Assembly: GCF_006517435.1 (NCBI RefSeq)
Contig: NZ_VHQG01000005.1
Location: 124,672-188,671, forward strand
Origin: Schumannella soli
Lineage (GTDB): Bacteria > Actinomycetota > Actinomycetes > Actinomycetales > Microbacteriaceae
Reading direction: 5' to 3'
DNA: 64,000 bases
Shown: positions 57,132 through 64,000 of the stretch, one piece after another
Layout: every line of letters begins with the position of its first letter
Position numbering within the stretch: position 1 is the stretch's first letter
Made by a program: the position numbers and the translations under genes
Notes under the pieces: generated by a model
What the model was told of the DNA's origin: nothing
The model's database searches: none
What the model saw: only the letters and a program-made list of their open reading frames with translations

Positions 57132-57551
57132 CCCGCTGACCCGCTGACCCGCGGTCGACAGACCGAGCGTTCCACCTTCGATCCTCACTCCGTACCCCGT
57201 CCGAGCGAGGCCGGCGAGGCCCTGCCAGCATCGAGATCGCGGGCAATCCGTTTCGCCCACGGCTCCGAACGGACTCTTCTGCCCGTTTTTCCGGTGCAGA
57301 ACGCGCGTTCTTCGACGCGTGACGCCCATCTCGCAGTGCTGTCGGCATTTCGTACCCCGTTCGTACCCCGAACTTGTCGGAAGTCCCCCTGCATGGGGAC
57401 TACGTAACGTACCCCGATCGACCGCACACTGAGTAAAACGTTTGCGGAGCGCAACCCGATTCGCGCCGCCGACGTCCGGATGCTCGGGCCCTGACCCGAA
57501 ACCAGCCCCGAGCATCCGGGTCGATCAGGAACCCGACACCGAAGGCACACC
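57132..57551. promoter_or_regulatory. 420-bp regulatory region of the giant surface protein
   Basis: Four direct copies of CGTACCCCG (57191, 57351, 57362, 57408; the middle two 11 bp apart), a palindrome AGAACGCGCGTTCT (57298-57311), a hairpin AGTCCCC-N6-GGGGACT (57382-57401), and a 13-bp-arm hairpin CCGGATGCTCGGG (57476-57519) ending 32 bp before the start codon. No gene is seen. Confidence 0.55.
57476..57519 (+). other. 5'-leader hairpin of the surface protein gene
   Basis: CCGGATGCTCGGG (57476-57488) and exact complement (57507-57519) with an 18-nt loop. It may be a terminator after menD or an RNA control element in the leader. Confidence 0.5.
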
Positions 57552-60500
57552 ATGCCCGCCCTCCGCAGCATCCCGCTCTCCCGCCGCGCCCGCGCGCTCA
57601 CCGCCGCGCTCGTCGCCGGCGTCGTCGCCCTCGCGGCCGTGCTCGTCGCCGTCACCCCGGCGCACGCCGCCGGCACCCCGCTGCTCACCGACACCTTCAC
57701 CACGAAGACTGTCGCAAACCCGTACTACGTCTACGGCGGCAGCTACACGCCCTGCCTCACGGTCACGGGCGCCGACAGTGCGCAGAAGCCCACCAGCTGC
57801 GCGGTCGGCCCGAACGACGCCAACGGCGCCGGAGCCCTGCGCCTGACGACCAACACCGGCAACCTGTCGAGCTACTTCCTCTACAACAGCCCGCTTCCCT
57901 CGCGCGCCGGCCTCGACATCCAGTTCACGCAGTACCAGTACGGCGGCAACGGCGCCGACGGCATCTCGTTCTTCCTGACCGACGGGCAGTACCAGCTGAC
58001 GAGCGTCGGCCCGGTCGGCGGCTCGCTCGGCTACAACACCCGCGCCGGCGTCCCCGGACTCGCCCACGCCCTGCTCGGCATCGGTCTGGACGCCTGGGGC
58101 AACTTCCCGGTCGAGACGAACGACACCCGCACGGCCAGCACCTGCAACCAGAGCTACATCCCCGCGAAGAACGCCTCGGGCGGCACCGACGTCGTCAAGA
58201 ACGTCATCGCCGTGCGCGGTCCCGCGGGCGACGTCACCGCCGCCGGAGGCTCGACCACCGGCTACTGCCTCCTCGCCCCGCGCGTGCAGCTCGCCTCGAT
58301 CGCCGGAGCCCCGCTCGCGACGACCGCCGCGCAGACCCCGAAGCCCGCCACCCGCGGAACCGGCGTGCCCGTGCGCATCACTGTCGACCCGCCGACCGTC
58401 GCTGACCCGAAGGTGCGCGTCTATTGGAACTACAGCGCCGCCTCGACCACCCCGACCATCGAGGTGCCCGAGCCCGCCGAGCTGCTGGCCGCATCCACCT
58501 TCAAGTTCGGCTGGGCCTCGTCGACCGGCGGCTCGAACGACGTGCACGAGGTCAACGCGCTCAGCATCTCGACGATCAACCCGATCCAGCCCGGCGTCAC
58601 CCCGACGATCTCGGCGCCGACGACGGCCGTCGCCGCTGACGGCGTCACGACGAGCGCGGCCAGCGCGGCACTGAAGTTCGCCGCGACCGACGGCCCCGCC
58701 ACCAGCCCGATCTCTGTCACCGTGTCGCTCGACTCCGGCGCCTTCGCCGGCGCTCCCACCGGCACCCGCTGGAGCTGCCCGACGCCGGCCGCCGGCGCGA
58801 CCTCGCTCGTCTGCACGTTCACCCCCGACACCTCGCTCGACGTGCCCGGCGCGACCACCCCGGCGCTCAGCATCCCCGTCACCTCGACGAAGAGTGGGGC
58901 CGTCAAGGTCACGGCCGTCGTCGCGGCGACGAACAACACGGTCACGGATGCGAATCAGCGCACCGCCAGCGCGAACGCGCCCTTCGCGCCGGTCGCCGAG
59001 AACGTCTCGGGAACGGGCGTCGCCGCGGCGACGAACCCGGCCGCCATGTCGCTGACCGCGTCGACGACCTCGAGCGCGACCACCGGATCCACCACCTACG
59101 CCGTCGCCACGAACCCGACGCACGGCACGGTCGTCGTCAGCGGCAGCACCCTGAAGTACACGCCGAACGACGGCTACAGCGGCGCCGACTCCTTCACGTA
59201 CACGGCGACCGCCGACGGCCAGACCAGCGCGCCCGCCACCGCGAGCGTCACGATCACGCCGAGCAACGCCGCGACCAGCGCCAGCACCACGGCCGGCACC
59301 GCCGTCAGCATCGACCTCGCCGCGCTCAGCGCCGGCTCGTCGCTGAGCTACGCCACCCGCAACCCCTCCGCCGGCATCGGCCAGCTGCAGGTCACCGCGG
59401 CCGGCCTCGCCACCGTCACCCCGGCCTCCGGCTTCTCGGGCGACGCGACCTTCCAGTACCAGGTGACCGACTCGCCCGCGGGCGGCGTCAGCGGCTGGAA
59501 GACCGTCACCGTGCACGTCGCGCCGACCACGGCCGATGTCGCGCAGACGGGCACGCTGAACGCGAGCGGGGATGCGACGCTCGTCACCGCCGCGCCGGTC
59601 ACCGCGGCCGCCGGCACGAAGACCTTCGCGCTCGTCGCGGGCAGCGCCTCCACCGGCGCGCACGGCACCTTCTCGATCGACGCCGCGACCGGCAAGGTCA
59701 CCTACGTCGCCGCGAACGGAGAGAGCGGCGTGTTCTCGGTGCGCTACACCGTGACCGCCGACGGCGGCGCGAGCAGCGAGCACAGCGCCACCTTCACGGT
59801 GCGTCCCTACGCCGACGGCGTCAGCGCATCCACCCCGGCGGAGACCTCGATCGACCTGCCGAAGCCGGCCCAGAAGGGCAGCGACCTGCACTGGGCCATC
59901 ACGACCGCACCGACCCACGGCACCGCCACGGTCGACGCCTCCACCGGCGTCGTGCACTACGTGCCGGCCGCCGGCTACTCCGGCCCCGACAGCCTCGTGC
60001 TGACCCCGACGAGCGGCACCGGCCCGAACGCCGTCGCCGGCGACCCGGTCACCGCGAGCGTCACCGTCACCCCGATCGCCCGCCCCGTCAGCGCGAACAC
60101 GGTCGCCGCGGCGCACCCGAGCGCCGTCGACATCGCGATCGACGCCACCGGCGGCACGTCCGCCGTGCCGCTGAGCGTGTCGGCGACCACCTCGGACGCC
60201 CGCATCGCCTCGGTCAGCGTCGTGAACGGCGCCGTGCGCATCACGCCCGTCGACGGCGCGAGCGGCAAGCTCGTCGCCAGCTACTCGGTCAGCGACGGCA
60301 CCAGCACCGCGACCTCCACCGCGACGCTCGACGTGACCCCGGTCGCCGCCGACGCCGAGTTCAGCCTCGACAACGGCACCGGCGCGAGCTTCGGCCTCCC
60401 CGCCCCGACCGGAACCGGCCCCGTGAGCTACACGCTCGTCTCCGGCACGGTCGGCACGATCAGCGGCTCGAGCCTCGTCGTGCCCACGCAGCCCGCCGGC

Positions 60501-63500
60501 ACCAGCGGAGACCGCACCGCGACCTACACGGTCACGACCGACGGTCTCACGAGCGACCCGGCCACGATCACCGTGCACGTGCTGCCGACCGCGCAGTCGA
60601 CCACCGTGTCGACCGACGCCGGCCAGGCCGTCACGACCGACCTGAGCGCGCTCAGCGCCGGCACCGGTCTGCACTGGACGGTCACGCAGCCCGCGACCGG
60701 CACCGGCTCGGTCAGCGTGACCTCGGCGGGCGTCGCCACCTTCACCCCGGCGACCGGCTACACCGGCACGATCAGCTACACCTTCACCCCGGTGGATGCG
60801 CAGCGCAACGCCGCGGCTCAGCCCGCGACCGTGACGGTGAAGGTCGTGCCCGTGCTCGCCGACCTCGCCGCCGAGACCACGCTCGACCAGGACGGCGTCG
60901 CCACGGTCAGCGCGCAGCCCGCGACCCAGCCTGGCTCGCCCGTCTACGAGCTCGTCGGCGGCGCCACCTTCGGCACCGCCTCCATCGACGCGAGCACCGG
61001 CGAGATCACGCTCAGCGTGGCCGACGGACACTCCGGCGTCTCGACGGTCGGCTACCGCGTCACCGCGGGCGGCCAGACCAGCGCGACCCAGCACGCCGTG
61101 TTCACGGTGCGGCCGACCGCGCAGGGCGTGAGCGGCGCCACGACCGCCGGCACCCCGAACGGCGCCGCCGTCGACCTGCCCGCTCCGGCGAAGCAGGGCA
61201 CGGATGTGAGCTTCGCGATCACCGCGGGTCCGGCTCACGGCTCCGCCACGGTGAACGCGACCACCGGCGTCGTGCACTACGTGCCCGCCGACGGCTGGTC
61301 GGGCGCCGACAGCGTCACCCTCAGCGTCACGAGCGGCACCGGATCCTCGGCCGTCGCCGGCCAGGCGATCACCGCCGCGGTCACGACGAAGCCCGTCGCC
61401 CGCGACGTGCAGAAGGACGCCACCGCGACCGTCGCCGCGCAGACCGTCTCGGTCGCGGCCGACGCCACCGGAACCGGCCTCTCGGTCGTGCCCGCGGCAT
61501 CCGCCGACCCGCGCGTGACCGGGGTGACCGTCGCGAACGGGGCACTGCAGATCGCCCTCGCGCCCGTCGCCAGCGGCACCATCGCGGTCGACTACACCGT
61601 CGCCGACGGCACCAGCTCGAGCGCGAAGGCCACCGCCACGCTGCACGTCGCCCCGGCGGCGACCGGTGACGAGCTCGCCGTGAACTCGGGCGACAGCGCG
61701 ACGCACCAGCTGCCCGCCGCCACCGGCACCGCCCCGACCTACCGCCTCGACGAGGGCTTCGGCGACGGCATCCTCGCCACCGTCAGCGACAGCGGCGCGC
61801 TTACCGTGCACAGCACCGAGGGCCAGAGCGGCACCTTCACCGGCTCGTACATCGTCACCAGCGACGGCGTCGACAGCGCCCCGCAGACGATCACGCTGCA
61901 CGTGCTGCCCATCGGCGCCGACACCACGCAGACCACGGCCGCCGGCCAGGACTCCGCACCGCTCGACCTCGCGGCGCTCTCGAAGGGCACGAGCCTGCAC
62001 TGGGAGATCACCCAGCCCGCCGCCGGCGGCACCGTGACGATCGATCAGAGCACCGGCAAGGCCGTCTTCCACCCGGCGACCGGCTTCGCCGGCACCACGA
62101 GCTGGACCTACACGCCGGTGGACGCGCAGGGCAACCGCGCCGCCGACCCGCTGACGGTCGACGTGACCGTGGTGCCGACCGCCGGTGACGCCGCCGCGAC
62201 GACGAGCCTCGACCAGCACGGCGACGCCGCGACCACTGCGACCCCGACCGGACTCGACTCGAGCGACGGCGGCACGAAGCACTTCCAGATCACGAGCGGC
62301 CCCGCGAAGGGCACCGCGACGATCGGCGCGACCACCGGCACGATCAGCTACACCGCGGCGAACGGCGTCTCCGGCGTCTTCACCGTGAAGTACACGGTCA
62401 CCGAGGGCGGCGCCACGAGCGCCGAGCACACCGCGACGATCACGGTGAAGCCGTACGCGGCCGGCGTCACCGGCAGCACCACCGTGAACCAGGCGATCGA
62501 GCTGGATGCGCCCGTCACCATCGGCTCGCAGCCCTTCACCTTCACGGTGCAGTCGGGTCCGCAGCACGGCGCCGTCACCTCGCTCGACGCCGCCACCGGC
62601 CAGGTCGTCTACACGCCCGCCGACGGCTACGCCGGCGACGACGCGATCGTGCTGCAGCTGGCCGACGCGCGCGGTGCGAGCACCACGGTCACGCTGACCG
62701 TGCACGTGCACCCGGTCGTCGCCCCCGTCAGCGAGTCGGCCACGGCCTCGACCGACCCGCAGCCGATCCGCATCCCGCTCGCCGGCACCGGCACGATCGA
62801 CCACTACGAGATCACCACGCCGCTCGCGGCCGAGCTCGGCACCGCGGTCATCGACGGCACCGACCTGGTCATCACCCCGGCATCCGGTGTGAGCGGACAG
62901 CTCCCCGTGGGCTACCGCGCCGTCGCCGGGCCGGGATCGAGCAACGCGAGCGCTCCGGCGACCGCGACGCTCACGATCGCGCCGGTCGCCCAGAGCGGCT
63001 CGATCACGGTCGCCAGCGGCGGCACCAGCTCGGCCGCGCTCGGCGCGCCCGTCGGCAGCGGACCGCTGACCGTCGCCGTCAGCTCGCCGCTGCCCGTCGG
63101 GATCTCGTCGGCGAGCGTCGACCCGGCCACCGGCCGCGTCACGGTCACGACCGACGACGACTTCAGCGGCACCGCGCAGTTCACCTACACGGTGACGAGC
63201 GGCAGCGGCGCGGACGCCGTCACGAGCGCCCCGGCCACCGTGACCGTCACGGTCGACCCAACCCTCGTGCCCGTCGCCCCGGGGACGACCACCGCCACGG
63301 CTCCCGGCGGCAGCGCGCACCCCGTGCACGCCACCCCGAAGGCCACCGGCAGCGGCCCGCGCACCTGGGCGCTCGGCAGCGACGTGCCCCCGGCGAGCGC
63401 CGGCACGACCGAGATCGACCCTGTGACGGGGGAGATCACCTTCACCCCGGCCCCCGGCTTCAGCGGCGGCGTCGACATCCCCTTCACCGTCACCGACGGC

Positions 63501-64000
63501 AACGGGGTCTCGAAGAGCGGCGTCTTCCACGTCGACGTCGACCCGCTCGCGGCGCCCACCGCCGAGGGCGGCCGCTCGCGCGGCATCGCCGGCGCCACGC
63601 AGAAGCTGACCCCGGTCAGCCCGATCGGCACCGCGCCCTTCACCTACCGCATCAGCACGCCGCCCACCGCGCAGCAGGGCATCGCGACGATCGACCCGGC
63701 CACCGGCCAGATCACCTTCGTGCCCGCGGCCGGCTTCGTTGGCGACGCCGCGGTGTTCTACGAGGTCGTGGATGCGAGCGGGCTCGCGAGCGCCCCCGCC
63801 GTCGTCGTCTTCACGGTCGACCCGGCGGCGCCGGCCGGCAGCGACACCGGCCTCGGCGGCGGCTCGGCCGTCGGCGGCGCGAGCACGACCCGCGGCTCGG
63901 GCCTGGCCTCGCTCGCCCACACCGGCGTCGACGGCATCCTGCCTCTGGCGCTCGGCCTGCTCGGCCTGTTCGCCGGCCTCGCGATGGTGCTGCTCGCGGT
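57552..64000 (+). CDS. giant cell-wall-anchored lectin/cadherin-like repeat protein, 3' end missing
   Basis: At least 2,149 codons, running off the window end. Signal peptide cleaved after AHA (residue ~39). Residues ~40-340 look like an L-type lectin (GADGISFFLTDG, LGYN…GIGLDAWGN, ending FGWASSTGGSNDVHEVNALSIST). Then come many Ig/cadherin-like units with the motif YTPxxGYSGxDSFTY. Around 59313-63290 these form a super-repeat of about 442 residues. The C-terminus has LAHTG (63912-63926) followed by a hydrophobic helix, a sortase E-type sorting signal, so the protein should be linked to peptidoglycan. GAAGG site 7 nt upstream of the ATG. Likely an adhesin. Confidence 0.88.
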   Translation, partial: MPALRSIPLSRRARALTAALVAGVVALAAVLVAVTPAHAAGTPLLTDTFTTKTVANPYYVYGGSYTPCLTVTGADSAQKPTSCAVGPNDANGAGALRLTTNTGNLSSYFLYNSPLPSRAGLDIQFTQYQYGGNGADGISFFLTDGQYQLTSVGPVGGSLGYNTRAGVPGLAHALLGIGLDAWGNFPVETNDTRTASTCNQSYIPAKNASGGTDVVKNVIAVRGPAGDVTAAGGSTTGYCLLAPRVQLASIAGAPLATTAAQTPKPATRGTGVPVRITVDPPTVADPKVRVYWNYSAASTTPTIEVPEPAELLAASTFKFGWASSTGGSNDVHEVNALSISTINPIQPGVTPTISAPTTAVAADGVTTSAASAALKFAATDGPATSPISVTVSLDSGAFAGAPTGTRWSCPTPAAGATSLVCTFTPDTSLDVPGATTPALSIPVTSTKSGAVKVTAVVAATNNTVTDANQRTASANAPFAPVAENVSGTGVAAATNPAAMSLTASTTSSATTGSTTYAVATNPTHGTVVVSGSTLKYTPNDGYSGADSFTYTATADGQTSAPATASVTITPSNAATSASTTAGTAVSIDLAALSAGSSLSYATRNPSAGIGQLQVTAAGLATVTPASGFSGDATFQYQVTDSPAGGVSGWKTVTVHVAPTTADVAQTGTLNASGDATLVTAAPVTAAAGTKTFALVAGSASTGAHGTFSIDAATGKVTYVAANGESGVFSVRYTVTADGGASSEHSATFTVRPYADGVSASTPAETSIDLPKPAQKGSDLHWAITTAPTHGTATVDASTGVVHYVPAAGYSGPDSLVLTPTSGTGPNAVAGDPVTASVTVTPIARPVSANTVAAAHPSAVDIAIDATGGTSAVPLSVSATTSDARIASVSVVNGAVRITPVDGASGKLVASYSVSDGTSTATSTATLDVTPVAADAEFSLDNGTGASFGLPAPTGTGPVSYTLVSGTVGTISGSSLVVPTQPAGTSGDRTATYTVTTDGLTSDPATITVHVLPTAQSTTVSTDAGQAVTTDLSALSAGTGLHWTVTQPATGTGSVSVTSAGVATFTPATGYTGTISYTFTPVDAQRNAAAQPATVTVKVVPVLADLAAETTLDQDGVATVSAQPATQPGSPVYELVGGATFGTASIDASTGEITLSVADGHSGVSTVGYRVTAGGQTSATQHAVFTVRPTAQGVSGATTAGTPNGAAVDLPAPAKQGTDVSFAITAGPAHGSATVNATTGVVHYVPADGWSGADSVTLSVTSGTGSSAVAGQAITAAVTTKPVARDVQKDATATVAAQTVSVAADATGTGLSVVPAASADPRVTGVTVANGALQIALAPVASGTIAVDYTVADGTSSSAKATATLHVAPAATGDELAVNSGDSATHQLPAATGTAPTYRLDEGFGDGILATVSDSGALTVHSTEGQSGTFTGSYIVTSDGVDSAPQTITLHVLPIGADTTQTTAAGQDSAPLDLAALSKGTSLHWEITQPAAGGTVTIDQSTGKAVFHPATGFAGTTSWTYTPVDAQGNRAADPLTVDVTVVPTAGDAAATTSLDQHGDAATTATPTGLDSSDGGTKHFQITSGPAKGTATIGATTGTISYTAANGVSGVFTVKYTVTEGGATSAEHTATITVKPYAAGVTGSTTVNQAIELDAPVTIGSQPFTFTVQSGPQHGAVTSLDAATGQVVYTPADGYAGDDAIVLQLADARGASTTVTLTVHVHPVVAPVSESATASTDPQPIRIPLAGTGTIDHYEITTPLAAELGTAVIDGTDLVITPASGVSGQLPVGYRAVAGPGSSNASAPATATLTIAPVAQSGSITVASGGTSSAALGAPVGSGPLTVAVSSPLPVGISSASVDPATGRVTVTTDDDFSGTAQFTYTVTSGSGADAVTSAPATVTVTVDPTLVPVAPGTTTATAPGGSAHPVHATPKATGSGPRTWALGSDVPPASAGTTEIDPVTGEITFTPAPGFSGGVDIPFTVTDGNGVSKSGVFHVDVDPLAAPTAEGGRSRGIAGATQKLTPVSPIGTAPFTYRISTPPTAQQGIATIDPATGQITFVPAAGFVGDAAVFYEVVDASGLASAPAVVVFTVDPAAPAGSDTGLGGGSAVGGASTTRGSGLASLAHTGVDGILPLALGLLGLFAGLAMVLLA
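59313..63290 (+). repeat. ~1.33-kb super-repeat, three copies
   Basis: The anchor D-L-x-A-L-S occurs at 59313, 60639 and 61965, exactly 1,326 bp apart twice. A second anchor (FTVRP-like) is at 59793, 61101 and 62439, spaced 1,308 and 1,338 bp, showing small in-frame indels. The third copy degrades toward its end. Confidence 0.75.

Noticed and set aside
57298-57311. AGAACGCGCGTTCT as a LexA/SOS box upstream of the adhesin
   Set aside because: The GAAC-N4-GTTC core fits, but the outer bases do not extend the consensus, and such a match is expected about once by chance in 64 kb. A surface protein is also an odd SOS target.
57525-63920. 2,131-codon open frame on the minus strand
   Set aside because: Antisense shadow of the giant surface protein: the plus strand has a signal peptide, repeat domains and a sorting signal, while the minus translation is Arg/Gly/Ala-rich without domains. 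High GC with strong third-position bias commonly opens such frames.
1-64000. CRISPR arrays, prophage, transposons, tRNA or rRNA genes
   Set aside because: No regularly spaced repeats with unique spacers, no integrase, transposase or phage structural frames, and no TTCGA-type tRNA arms with acceptor pairing were found by reading both strands.

Overview
The window is high-GC, densely coded DNA from a free-living actinobacterium. A family-level guess of Microbacteriaceae rests on codon habits, very short intergenic gaps, the mevalonate operon and the menaquinone/cytochrome c block; it is inference, with no 16S or marker gene here. I found no tRNA, rRNA, CRISPR array, transposase or prophage. A recurring feature is a TAnnnT hexamer 6-8 nt before an ATG or GTG with no Shine-Dalgarno, the arrangement of leaderless transcripts; about twenty genes show it.

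Layout. 1-5523: 3' part of acetyl-CoA synthetase, a two-component flavin monooxygenase/FMN reductase pair, a class I glutamine amidotransferase and an unknown protein. 5615-13089: a divergent six-gene lipid locus containing an intact ferritin-like diiron protein, a fatty acyl reductase fused to a HAD phosphatase, a second ferritin-like protein that has lost most metal ligands, a short-chain dehydrogenase, a PlsC acyltransferase and an alkylglycerone-phosphate-synthase-like flavoprotein. Together these could supply most steps of ether-lipid (perhaps plasmalogen) synthesis. This is the most interesting system in the window. 13281-19758: a PfkB sugar kinase behind a 12-codon leader ORF, a secreted beta-helix protein, MarR plus photolyase, and small proteins.

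19797-25308 is a complete five-gene mevalonate operon from acetoacetyl-CoA to isopentenyl diphosphate, with an iron-box-like dyad at its promoter. 25401-35158 is housekeeping: lipoprotein, oxidoreductase, cupin, winged-helix regulator, upp, tadA, LCP cell-wall ligase, CDF metal exporter, proC and a KtrAB-like potassium system. 35245-43223 holds ArsR, BldC-like and MerR regulators, ribosomal protein bS22, a HAD phosphatase, glutaredoxin, an amidohydrolase, an archaeal-type aspartyl-tRNA synthetase and a SulP transporter, plus a hairpin-rich gene-free stretch at 37526-37956.

43292-57131 combines System II cytochrome c maturation (thioredoxin-like lipoprotein, CcdA, ResB, CcsB) with menaquinone synthesis (menC, menB, menE, menA, menD). 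This is a respiratory-chain assembly block, and the upstream mevalonate operon can feed the isoprenoid tail that MenA attaches. 57552 to the window end is a giant surface protein with a signal peptide, an L-type-lectin-like head, a long stalk of cadherin/Ig-like repeats organised in a ~442-residue super-repeat, and a C-terminal LAHTG sorting-type signal. The window ends inside its membrane anchor.
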